Shown: piece by piece, positions 35,677 to 43,979 of the stretch
Layout: every line of letters begins with the position of its first letter
Position numbering within the stretch: the stretch's first letter is position 1
NCBI GenBank assembly: GCA_033763395.1
Contig: JANRKQ010000066.1
Coordinates: 26,718-90,717 of the forward strand
Length of the DNA stretch: 64,000 nucleotides
Origin: Xiheimicrobium sp033763395
GTDB lineage: Bacteria > Myxococcota > Myxococcia > Myxococcales > Myxococcaceae
Reading direction: 5' to 3'
Program-made: the position numbers and the translations under genes
The notes under the pieces: generated by a model
Seen by the model: the letters and a program-made list of their open reading frames with translations, nothing else
What the model was told of the DNA's origin: nothing
Database searches by the model: none

Positions 35677-37248
35677 TCAATCCACTTCGGCGACGGCGTG
35701 GCCCTCGTCGGTGCGCTGAGCGTCGAGGCGCGCGTTGGGCAGGGCCTGCGCCAGCGCGTCGCGAGCCAGCAGGATGAGGTTCTGCGAGAGGTCGAGCCGC
35801 TCCAGGTGGCGGAAGCGGTCGGCGTGCCGCACGAAGAGCTCGGCCTCGCCGTCCGACAGCAGGCCTTTCGACAGGTCGAGCGAGCGCAGGCGCGGCAGCA
35901 GCGGCGAGCCGAGCAGCATCGGGAGGATCTCGTGCGAGCGCTCGCAGTCCACGAGGCCGAGGTGGGTGAGCCTGGGCGTCCCGCTGCCCTCGATGAGCGG
36001 GCGCAGCGCCTCGGCAGGCACCTCGGCGCCGAGGCTGGTGGAGCCCGTCCACAGCTCGAGGTGCTCGAGCGACGGCCAGCGCGCGCCGACGATCGCGCTC
36101 AGCTCCGACGCCGACAGCCCACCCGACTCGCGGATGAACGTCTTGAGCCGTGGGTGCTCGATGCGGCCGAGCTCTCCGCCGGCGCCGGAGCGCAGCCTCA
36201 GGTGCTCCAGCGCGGGGAGCCCCTTCCAGAGCCGCGAGAGGTCTCCGAAGGGCGTGCTCGCGAGGTCGGCTTCCTCGGGGCCGAAGTCGTCGAAGGCGAG
36301 CGAGGTGAGCTGCCGGGCCTGGAGGGACTCGACGACGACCCGCAGCGTGGTGGACCAGTCGTTGTCGGCTTCGTGGCTCGACAGGCCGAAGCGCAGGCCC
36401 GTGACGAAGCGCGCGAAGGGCCGCTCGAGGAAGGCGCGCGTCAGGGCCGCCAGGTCGGTCTCGCGGCTGCGCAGCCGACGCAGCCGCGCGCGGGTGAGGA
36501 AGCCGTGGCGGAAGGTGAAGTCACCCACCTCGTGGGGCAGGTGGTGCGCCACCGCGCCCAGCAGCACCTCCCGCTGGCGCTCCAGCAGCTTGAGGCCGGC
36601 CTCGGTCTTCCCGCCCAGGAAGAGCGCCGCCAGCTCGCCGCGCACGTCGCCCCGGCTCTCGAGCCAGTCGCCATAGACCTTCCACGGCCGGGCGTCGTCG
36701 CTCGCCGCGGCGAGGCACGCGGCCTCGTGCTCGGGGTGGCGCGCGGCGACGCCCCGGTGCTCGGGCTCGATCGCCTGGGGCTGCACCCGCTCGTTCTGCC
36801 GCTCGAGCTCCTGCATGCCGTCACGCACCAGCAGGCCCGTGCGCAGCTCGAGCTCGTCGAGCGCCTGGCTCGGCTCGTCGAACGCGCGGGTCGAGATCTG
36901 CACCTCGTCGGCGCCGCCCCAGAAGCGCCGCTCGGTGAGCTGGGTGCCCGCCACCGACAGCTCGAACGACGCGCCGGGGCGCGCCAGCCGCACGGTGAGC
37001 TGCTCCACCTCGAGGGCTGAGGTGTCCACGCGCCCGCTCGAGGCCTCGAAGCCCGCCCGGGTGTGATCGGCGATGAGGCGCTCGTAGGCCCGCCGGGCCG
37101 AGGGCAGGTCGTCGTACCGGCGCGTGGTGCGCGCGCCCTCCGCGCCGAAGTCGCCCTGCACGATGGTGATGACGGGCCCCTCGAGGTCGATCTGCCAGAA
37201 GGCACGGTGGCGTCCGTCGACGCGCTCGAAGCGGGGCATGCGCGTCAT
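35677..37248 (-). CDS. WGR/LRR paralogue (second copy, degenerate tail)
   Basis: A 523-residue homologue of the protein at 12978-14315. The N-terminal WGR-like domain is less conserved (RHRAFWQIDLEG, IVQGDFGAEG, so the WGR tryptophan-glycine-arginine itself is lost). The repeat-companion motif is kept (ARPWKVYGDWLESRGDVRGELAALF), and LRR strands follow (LEHLELWTGSTSLG, LRSLDLSKGLLSDGEAEL). The C-terminus reads DEGHAVAEVD instead of the YRYTTIAE tail of the first copy. No ATP-grasp gene is next to it; its neighbour upstream is a divergent ATPase (start 37317). Function unknown. Confidence 0.8.
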   Translation of the reverse strand: MTRMPRFERVDGRHRAFWQIDLEGPVITIVQGDFGAEGARTTRRYDDLPSARRAYERLIADHTRAGFEASSGRVDTSALEVEQLTVRLARPGASFELSVAGTQLTERRFWGGADEVQISTRAFDEPSQALDELELRTGLLVRDGMQELERQNERVQPQAIEPEHRGVAARHPEHEAACLAAASDDARPWKVYGDWLESRGDVRGELAALFLGGKTEAGLKLLERQREVLLGAVAHHLPHEVGDFTFRHGFLTRARLRRLRSRETDLAALTRAFLERPFARFVTGLRFGLSSHEADNDWSTTLRVVVESLQARQLTSLAFDDFGPEEADLASTPFGDLSRLWKGLPALEHLRLRSGAGGELGRIEHPRLKTFIRESGGLSASELSAIVGARWPSLEHLELWTGSTSLGAEVPAEALRPLIEGSGTPRLTHLGLVDCERSHEILPMLLGSPLLPRLRSLDLSKGLLSDGEAELFVRHADRFRHLERLDLSQNLILLARDALAQALPNARLDAQRTDEGHAVAEVD

Positions 37249-37316
37249 CAGTCTGCCAGCGCGCGGCCGTTTTGGGGTGGGGCACGGGGCGGTTTCCGTT
37301 CTATGCAGGGTGGGTC

Positions 37317-38384
37317 ATGTCCGAGCTGCACCCCCTGGCCGACCGCTACCTCGATCTGCTGTACGACGCCGTGCCCGACGAGCTGCGGGCGAGGAAGGAC
37401 CTCGAAGACGCGCTGGCGGCGCAGCTCACCGGCGGCAACCACGTGTGCATTCGTGGCTTCTGGCGCATCGGCAAGACGACGCTGCTCAAGGGCGTGCTGG
37501 CGCGGGCCTGTGAGCGCAGCGGCGGCGCCGCCATCTTCCTCGACCTGCGCGACCCCGAGCGCCCCGACGGCCTGCCCCAGACGGCCGACGCCGTGCTCGC
37601 GCGCCTGGCGAAGAAGGTGACCGACTTCCTCAAGGCGGTGGGCGCGACTGAGCTGGTCGTCGACCCGAAGTCGCCCCTCACCGTGCTGGGTGAGCTCGCG
37701 GCCCCGCTCTACGTGGGCCTCGACGAGGTGCTGGCGCTCCACCACCTGGGGCCCGAGGCGATGGTGAAGCTGCTCGACGCGATGCTGTCGACGCCGAAGA
37801 ACGTGCGCGTGGCCCTCGTCGCGCACCGGCACCGCGACGTCGACGCGCTCTTCGAGACGGCCCTCCTGCAGCGGCCGGGCATGGCGTCGGCCTTCGTGCC
37901 CCTCATCTCTGACGACGAGCTCGTCGCCCTCGTCAACACGCCCGCGCAGGCCGAGGGCGTCACCTTCAGCAACGAGGCGCTGGGAGCCCTCGCCGAGGTG
38001 TCGGGCAACCGCCCGTGGGAGCTCGTCTCGTTCTGCGCGCTCGCCGCCATGAAGCTGCCGAAGGGCTTCACCGGCGAGGTGGGGCCCGATGCCATCGACG
38101 CGCTGGTGAACCTCGACGAGCTGGCTGAGGTCGACGAGGGCCGCGCCCTGGTGGACAACGTGCTGCGCATGCTGGTGACGGCGATGACGCCCGCCGAGCG
38201 CGCCCTGTGCGAGCTGCTCGCGGTCGGCGGAGAGGGCGAGGTGCCGGAAGACGCCATCGCCTCGCTCGAGGCCGCCGGGCTCGTCAGCACGGCCGAAGGG
38301 CTCTCGCTCCACGGTGCGCTCTTCGCGGGCATCGTGCAGGCCGTCGCCTCGGGCGCCATCAAGGTGTCCGTCGAGGGCTCCTGA
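37317..38384 (+). CDS. AAA/STAND-type P-loop ATPase
   Basis: A 355-residue soluble protein. The P-loop is RGFWRIGKTTLL (residues 46-57), an ATPase/AAA_35-like variant, with a Walker B-like LYVGLDEVLAL near residue 136 and a later arginine-bearing motif ALVAHRHRDV. The C-terminal third is helical, possibly a winged-helix (LVVTAMTPAERALCELLA region). Similar proteins bind or regulate DNA- or protein-based machines. The ATG at 37317 is chosen over an in-frame ATG 15 codons earlier because similarity begins at residue 5. It is divergent from the WGR gene, sharing a 68-base intergenic region. Confidence 0.72.
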   Translation: MSELHPLADRYLDLLYDAVPDELRARKDLEDALAAQLTGGNHVCIRGFWRIGKTTLLKGVLARACERSGGAAIFLDLRDPERPDGLPQTADAVLARLAKKVTDFLKAVGATELVVDPKSPLTVLGELAAPLYVGLDEVLALHHLGPEAMVKLLDAMLSTPKNVRVALVAHRHRDVDALFETALLQRPGMASAFVPLISDDELVALVNTPAQAEGVTFSNEALGALAEVSGNRPWELVSFCALAAMKLPKGFTGEVGPDAIDALVNLDELAEVDEGRALVDNVLRMLVTAMTPAERALCELLAVGGEGEVPEDAIASLEAAGLVSTAEGLSLHGALFAGIVQAVASGAIKVSVEGS

Positions 38385-38463
38385 CGCAAAGTTCCATCGC
38401 GAATGGATGTTGGGCGCCGCGGAGGTTTGCGGCGTCAACGCCCACCGGTAGGGTGAGCGCGCC

Positions 38464-40296
38464 TTGAAGCCGCCAGCCCTGCTCGCCCTCGTCGTCGTCG
38501 CTTCGTCCTCGTGCCAGCCGGCCACGGCGCCACCGACGCGAGAACACCTCGTCGTCTCGGGGACGGCGTACGAGCGGGGGCTCGCGCACGGCACGCAGCT
38601 GCGCTCGAAGATTCGCAGCTTCTACACCACGCTCATGACGAACTCGTTGTTCCCCTTCCTGTCGCGGGAGCAGCCCGACATCGCCACGCTCCTCAAGGAG
38701 TACGAGGGCGAGAAGTACCAGAACGGGCGCTTTGCCTTCGAGCTGCTCCTCGAGAGCGCGAAGAACCTCGAGCGGAACCTCGGCCGCAACGGCCGCGACG
38801 AGCTGCGCGGCATCGCCGACGGCTCTGGGCTGTCGTACGACGAGGCCCTCATTCTCAACACCTTCGTCGACACCACCCTGGCGGTGCGCGGCATCGGGCT
38901 CGCCATTCGGCAGGGGCGGGCGCCCGTCGTCGAGTCGGTCGAGCTGCTCGGGCTGCCCACCGACGGCGTCGACAACGACGGAGACGGTCAGACCGACGAA
39001 GCCACCGAGGGGCTGCTCTCGCCGTACGACCCACCGTTCTTCGCCGCCGCCGTCGAGGTCGACGCCCGCACCCGGCTGCGCGTCGTCTTCAGCGACCCGG
39101 ACGGGGTCGATCCCCAGACGGTGCGCGTGCGCGTCAACGAGGGCCTCTTCACCTTCGGCGACCCCGCGCTCGAGGTGCTCGAGCTGTCGCCGACGCGGGT
39201 GCAGGCCACCTGGACGCCGCTCGAGCCGCTGCCCGCGGCCAGCCAGGTCACCTTTGTGCTCTCGGCGGGCGACAAGCGCATCATCGAGGTGCCCGGCCCC
39301 CCGCGGGCGAGCTTCCGGCGAGACGAAGAGCTGGTCGTCACCACCCGGGGCGCAGGCCTGGGTGTGCGTGAAATCAGCCGCCCGCCGCTGTTCGACAACC
39401 GCACCCGGCCCCCGCCCTTCATCGTCGCGGTGCGGAACGGGCGGGCCGAGGGTGGGCCGCTGATGGCCCACAGCTTCGCGCTCCTCGACGCCAACACGGC
39501 GCACAAGCACACCGTGTCGATCCTCCACCAGCCCGACACGGGCCCTGCCTTCGTCACCGTCGGGTGGGCCGGCATCGTGTACGGCCTGTCTGGCCTCAAC
39601 GAGCGCGGCGTCGGCGTCGCCTGCAACCCGTCCGACACCCTCGACAACTCGGTGGTGGGGTCGGTGCTCGACCAGGTGGCCGACCTGTCGAAGGCGCGGC
39701 TGCTGGCGAGCGGCCTCCCCGCCGGCTACCTCGTGCGCCGGGTGCTCGAGCGGGCCACCACCGCGGCCGAGGGCGCCGAGGCGCTGAGCGAGGTCGACCC
39801 GGTCTACGGGTGGAACTGCACCGTGGCCGACGACCAGGGAGGCCTCGAGGTCGTCGAGCTCGACTCCGACGTCTTCAAGCAGGGCCAGGGCGGCGTGTAC
39901 CGCTACGGTCCAGCCGACCGCGACCCGGCCTCGATGCGGCGCTACTCGAGCCTCACCGACGACGACGTGGTGGTGGGCTCGTCGTTCACCCGCAACGTCG
40001 ACGACAGCATCGTGCTCAACCTCGCGGGGCAGCGCGTGGTGCCCCAGCGCTTCTGGTCGGGCTTCTTCTTCCGCAGCCGCCGGGTGATGGACAACGTGAC
40101 GCGCCGCCTCGGCGCCCGTCAAACGCCCGTCGACGTCGACTGGCTCAAGGGCGTGCTCGTCGAGCCCGAGGTGGTCGACCGCAGCGACAGCATGAACGCG
40201 GTGGTGCTCGACCTCAAAGGGCGCGTGGTGCACTCGGCGATGGGCACCGTGCCGGCGACGAACTCGCCCTTCGTCACCACCGAGGTGCGGCGATGA
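38464..40296 (+). CDS. C45-like acyltransferase/hydrolase lipoprotein with Asp-rich insertion
   Basis: A 610-residue protein, TTG start, with a lipobox-like signal ALLALVVVASSSC (Cys17). The N-terminal part (SGTAYERGLAHGTQL, LRGIADGSGLSYDEALILNTF) and C-terminal segments (VGWAGIVYGLSGLNERGVGVACN, YGWNCTVADDQGGLEVVEL) fit the C45/acyl-CoA:6-aminopenicillanate acyltransferase family of N-terminal-nucleophile hydrolases. Between them lies an insertion with DGVDNDGDGQTDE (about residues 167-179), a calcium-loop-like Asp-rich motif. The segment where family members carry the nucleophile Cys reads PPFIVAVRNG, without Cys, so catalysis is uncertain. First gene of an apparent operon with an outer-membrane protein and a penicillin acylase. 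Confidence 0.7.
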   Translation: MKPPALLALVVVASSSCQPATAPPTREHLVVSGTAYERGLAHGTQLRSKIRSFYTTLMTNSLFPFLSREQPDIATLLKEYEGEKYQNGRFAFELLLESAKNLERNLGRNGRDELRGIADGSGLSYDEALILNTFVDTTLAVRGIGLAIRQGRAPVVESVELLGLPTDGVDNDGDGQTDEATEGLLSPYDPPFFAAAVEVDARTRLRVVFSDPDGVDPQTVRVRVNEGLFTFGDPALEVLELSPTRVQATWTPLEPLPAASQVTFVLSAGDKRIIEVPGPPRASFRRDEELVVTTRGAGLGVREISRPPLFDNRTRPPPFIVAVRNGRAEGGPLMAHSFALLDANTAHKHTVSILHQPDTGPAFVTVGWAGIVYGLSGLNERGVGVACNPSDTLDNSVVGSVLDQVADLSKARLLASGLPAGYLVRRVLERATTAAEGAEALSEVDPVYGWNCTVADDQGGLEVVELDSDVFKQGQGGVYRYGPADRDPASMRRYSSLTDDDVVVGSSFTRNVDDSIVLNLAGQRVVPQRFWSGFFFRSRRVMDNVTRRLGARQTPVDVDWLKGVLVEPEVVDRSDSMNAVVLDLKGRVVHSAMGTVPATNSPFVTTEVRR

Positions 40297-41501
40297 GACG
40301 ACTGCTCCTCGTCGCGGCCCTCGTCGCCGCCCTGCCCGCGGGGGCGCTCGAGACCCAGGTGCTGCCCCAGGGCGCCATCTCGCTCGACCTCGCGTACCTG
40401 CGCACCTCGCTCGACAAGCAGTGGGGCGGTGACCGCCGCGCGATGTCGCTCATCGACGACATTCCCCGCTACGAGCCGGGCGGTGGCCTCCAGGGCATTC
40501 TGCGCGCCCGGCCCGTGGCCGAGTTCGACTTCCTCCTCGTGCAGGCGCTCTACGGCGTGACCGACTCGTTGTCGGTGGGCGTCAACGTGCCCATCCTCAT
40601 GCGGTCGACCATCGCCACCAACATCGCGTGGGAGCCCGGTGACTACCAGCCGCAGCTCGGCCGCGCGTACTCGCTCGAGGACTTCTGGTCGTGGGCACAG
40701 TCGATGGGGCAGGGCCGCGTGCCCGATCGCGCCGTCGACACCCGCTTCCGCCTCGCCGACATCGTGCTGGGCGCCAAGTACCTGTTGCCCCGCTTCGAGT
40801 GGATGAAGACGAACCACTTTCGCTGGTCGACGCAGCTGAACGTCGCGCTGCCGACGGGCACCAACGCCGACCCCGAAGAGGCCGTCTCGGTGGGCACCAA
40901 CCTGTGGGAGCTGCACGCCGCCGGAGACGTCGAGCTGCACCTGGCCGCCGACAAACACTTCTTCGTCGACGAGCACGGCGTCTACCGGCTCAACGTCGGC
41001 GCCGACGTCTTCTATGCCTTCTTCCGCCCTCGGCAGTACCAGGGTGGCCGGGGCCTCAAGAACCCGCTCCTCAACAACAACGCCTTCTACGTGGGCGACA
41101 CGTATTGGATCGACCCGGGCGACTGGCTCGCCGGCACCGTGAGCGTCGACGTGGTGCCGTTCCTCGGGCCGACCCGCGCGTCGATCGTCTCGGGCCAGAG
41201 CCTCGAGAAGGCGCAGGCGTTGCCGCCGCTGCTGACGCTCAACGCCAGCTTCACCTACGTCGCCACCGCGCAGAGCGACTGGCAGTCGAACAGCGCGCTG
41301 TGGGACTGGGACCGCGAGAAGATGTGGCAGCCGGGTGAGAAGAACATCTTCCGCTTCACCGGAACGGTGAGCCTGTTGCGCCTCGGCATTCCGGTGCAGC
41401 TCTACGCGTCGTACCGGTCGCAAGACATCCTTCCCGGCCGTTTCTCGCGCCCGGCCAACGTCTTCACCGCCGGCGTGCGCGCCGTCGCGAAGTTCTGGTG
41501 A
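40293..41501 (+). CDS. Outer-membrane beta-barrel protein
   Basis: A 402-residue protein with a signal peptide (MRRLLLVAALVAALPAGA). Beta-strand segments alternate (SVGVNVPILM, IVLGAKYLLPRFEW, YASYRSQDILPGRFSR) and the last residue is tryptophan, the aromatic C-terminus used by the BAM machinery. It looks like a transporter-type barrel but the family was not recognised. The ATG overlaps the previous stop (ATGA) and its own stop overlaps the penicillin acylase start by one base, so it belongs in the acylase operon, perhaps exporting or importing the substrate. Confidence 0.75.
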   Translation: MRRLLLVAALVAALPAGALETQVLPQGAISLDLAYLRTSLDKQWGGDRRAMSLIDDIPRYEPGGGLQGILRARPVAEFDFLLVQALYGVTDSLSVGVNVPILMRSTIATNIAWEPGDYQPQLGRAYSLEDFWSWAQSMGQGRVPDRAVDTRFRLADIVLGAKYLLPRFEWMKTNHFRWSTQLNVALPTGTNADPEEAVSVGTNLWELHAAGDVELHLAADKHFFVDEHGVYRLNVGADVFYAFFRPRQYQGGRGLKNPLLNNNAFYVGDTYWIDPGDWLAGTVSVDVVPFLGPTRASIVSGQSLEKAQALPPLLTLNASFTYVATAQSDWQSNSALWDWDREKMWQPGEKNIFRFTGTVSLLRLGIPVQLYASYRSQDILPGRFSRPANVFTAGVRAVAKFW

Positions 41502-43969
41502 TGCCCATGCTCCGCCTCGTCGCCTCCCTCGCGCTGCTCGCGCTGTCGTCGGGCTGTGCCCTCACGTCTTTCGTCGGCTACCGGCTGTTCCCCGACGCGC
41601 CAAAGGACCGCCAGGGCGAGTCGCTCAAGCTGCCCGGCCTGTCGGCGCCGGTGTCGGTCACCTTCGACGCGCAGGGCGTGCCGCACGTCGAGGCAGGCTC
41701 GCTCGTCGATCTGGCCCGGGCCACCGGCTTCGTGCAGGGGCGCGCCCGCTTCTTCCAGATGGACCTGATGCGTCGGCTCGCGCGGGGCCGGGTGTCAGAG
41801 GTGGTGGGGGAGCAGCCGCTCGTCTCGTCCACCACCGTCGAGTACGACAAGACGATGCGCGGCTGGGACATCGAGGGCCGTGCCGAGGCCGACTTCGCGC
41901 GCCTGTCGGCCGAGCAGCGCGCGGTGCTCGAGGCGTTCACCGAGGGCGTCAACGCGGCGCGCGAGCGCTGGCCTCCTCTCGAGTACCGGCTCTTGCGCAT
42001 CGAGTCCGAGCCATGGCGCCCGTCGGACTCGTTGGCGGTCGGCGTGCTCAACGTGTGGAGCGTCACGCACAACTACCAGCAGGAGCTCGCCCGACTCCTC
42101 TTCGCGATGCACCAGGGCGTCGACCGCATGGAGCGCCTCTACCCGAACGAGCCGGTGCGCGGCGGGCGTAGCATCGCCACCACCTCGGCGCCGGCGCCGC
42201 TGCCCCCGGCGGTGGCCGAAGAGCTGGCGAGCCTCTTTCCCGTGCGCTTCACCGCGCCGGCCACGGTCACGACGGGCCTGTCGTCGATGCCCGTCGAGGG
42301 CGCGTCGAACGCGTGGGTGGTGTCGGGCGCGCGCACGGTCTCGGGCAAGCCCCTGGTGGCGAACGACCCGCACCTCGCGCACTTCCTGCCGGGCATCCTC
42401 GTGCAGCAGCACCTCAAGGCGCCCGGCCTCGACGTCATCGGCGTCACCGTGCCCGGCGTTCCGTGGGTGCTCTCGGGCCACAACGCGAAGGTGGCGTGGG
42501 GCATGACGTCGACGATGAGCGACGTCATCGATCTCGTCGTCGAGCGCGAGGCCGAGGGGCGCCCGGGCTTCGTCGACAACGAGCGGCAGCCCTGCGCCCT
42601 CACCACGCGCACCGAGGTGCTGCGCGTGCGCGACGGCGGCGAGCTGCTCGAGCGGCAGGTCACCTTCCGCGCCACCTGCAACGGACCGCTGGCGAACGAC
42701 CTGCTGCCGCAGCTGTTTCCGCCCGGCTCACCCCTGGTGGCCATTCGGTGGCGGGTGACGGGCCTCGAGAACGCGATGGACGCGCTCCTGCGCATGGATC
42801 AAGCGACGAGCGTCGAGGCCTTCGGCGACGCGGTGGCCCGGCTGCCCTCGACGTGGAACACGTGGACGGTGGCCGACGTCGACGGCCACATCGGGCAATT
42901 CCTCTCGGGCCAGGTGCCGCTGCGGCCCAACCACCGCGGCACCTTCCCCGTGCCCGGGTGGGTCTCGAAGTACGAGTGGGGCGACTTCGCAGTGGGGAAG
43001 CAGCTCCCGCACGCGATCGACCCGCCCACGGGCGCGCTGGCGCACGCGAACAACCTCATGGCCGAGCCCGGAGCGTCGGAGTTCGCCCGCGCCCAGGTGG
43101 ACTCGGCGCCGGCGTTCCGCCACCAGCGCATCGGCGAGCTGCTCGATGCCACCGCGAAGCACGACGTCGCGTCGTTCCGCGCCATGCTCGCCGACACCAC
43201 CTCGCTGCGCGCCCGCACCGTGTGGCCCTTCGTCCGCGCGGCGCTGGGGGACGGCGCGGCAGGCTCCGAGACCGAGCGCACCGCGCTGGCCCGGCTGTCG
43301 AGCTGGAACTTCGACGCGCGGGCCGACGGCCCCGAGGCGGCCATCTTCTTCCTCACCTACCGCCACGCCGTCGTCGCGGCCGTGGAAGACGAGCTGCCGG
43401 CGCCCGCGGTGAAGTTCTTCCTCGCGCAGCGCTATTCGACGAACACCGCCGACCAGTGGTTCGAAGACGCAGACCACCCGGTCTGGGACGATCGCACGAC
43501 GCCTGCCATCGAGCGCCGAGACGAGGTGGTGCGCCGCGCGTTCGCGAAGGCGGTGCGCGCGCTGCAAGACGCCCAGGGCGCGGACGTGTCGCGCTGGCGG
43601 TGGGGCGCCCTCCACTGGCACCGGCCGATGCACGCCTTCGGCAGCAAGGCGGTGCTCGATGGGCTGGTGAACCTGCCGCCCTTCGAGGCCGGCGGCGAGA
43701 TGGACTCGGTGTGGAAGACGCACTTCGACTTCGGGAACGAGAAGGCACCCTTCAAGGTAGTCGCCGGGCCCGTCTTCCGCAGCGTCGTCGACCTCGCCGA
43801 CGTGGCCCATGGGTGGTGGATCATCGACACCGGGGCGAGCGGGTGGCCGGCGTCCGCGCACTATGGCGATCAATACGAGGCGTGGAAGCGGGGCGAGCTC
43901 GTGCCGATGCTCTTCGACGTCGCCGAGGTGCGCCGCGGCGTGCACGGGACGTTGACCCTGACGCCGTGA
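41501..43969 (+). CDS. Penicillin-acylase-family amidohydrolase (lipoprotein)
   Basis: An 822-residue Ntn-hydrolase of the penicillin G acylase / AHL acylase family, a periplasmic or outer-membrane lipoprotein (MPMLRLVASLALLALSSGC, Cys19). The precursor is normally cut before a serine that becomes the catalytic N-terminal residue: here GASNAWVV places it at Ser269. Other catalytic and fold landmarks follow: NDPHL, VPWVLSGHNAKVAWGMTSTMSDVIDL, and HANNLMAE with the asparagine that stabilises the oxyanion. Substrate (beta-lactam, acyl-homoserine lactone or other amide) is not known. ATG at 41501 overlaps the barrel gene by one base. Confidence 0.9.
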   Translation: MPMLRLVASLALLALSSGCALTSFVGYRLFPDAPKDRQGESLKLPGLSAPVSVTFDAQGVPHVEAGSLVDLARATGFVQGRARFFQMDLMRRLARGRVSEVVGEQPLVSSTTVEYDKTMRGWDIEGRAEADFARLSAEQRAVLEAFTEGVNAARERWPPLEYRLLRIESEPWRPSDSLAVGVLNVWSVTHNYQQELARLLFAMHQGVDRMERLYPNEPVRGGRSIATTSAPAPLPPAVAEELASLFPVRFTAPATVTTGLSSMPVEGASNAWVVSGARTVSGKPLVANDPHLAHFLPGILVQQHLKAPGLDVIGVTVPGVPWVLSGHNAKVAWGMTSTMSDVIDLVVEREAEGRPGFVDNERQPCALTTRTEVLRVRDGGELLERQVTFRATCNGPLANDLLPQLFPPGSPLVAIRWRVTGLENAMDALLRMDQATSVEAFGDAVARLPSTWNTWTVADVDGHIGQFLSGQVPLRPNHRGTFPVPGWVSKYEWGDFAVGKQLPHAIDPPTGALAHANNLMAEPGASEFARAQVDSAPAFRHQRIGELLDATAKHDVASFRAMLADTTSLRARTVWPFVRAALGDGAAGSETERTALARLSSWNFDARADGPEAAIFFLTYRHAVVAAVEDELPAPAVKFFLAQRYSTNTADQWFEDADHPVWDDRTTPAIERRDEVVRRAFAKAVRALQDAQGADVSRWRWGALHWHRPMHAFGSKAVLDGLVNLPPFEAGGEMDSVWKTHFDFGNEKAPFKVVAGPVFRSVVDLADVAHGWWIIDTGASGWPASAHYGDQYEAWKRGELVPMLFDVAEVRRGVHGTLTLTP

Positions 43970-43979
43970 GGGGCGCGCT

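Noticed and set aside
38359..40233. 624-residue minus-strand frame
   Set aside because: Antisense shadow of the C45-like gene; no recognisable domain.
38464..43969. Beta-lactam antibiotic biosynthetic cluster
   Set aside because: C45-like and penicillin acylase genes are present but no NRPS, isopenicillin synthase or other biosynthetic gene; the family names alone do not support it.
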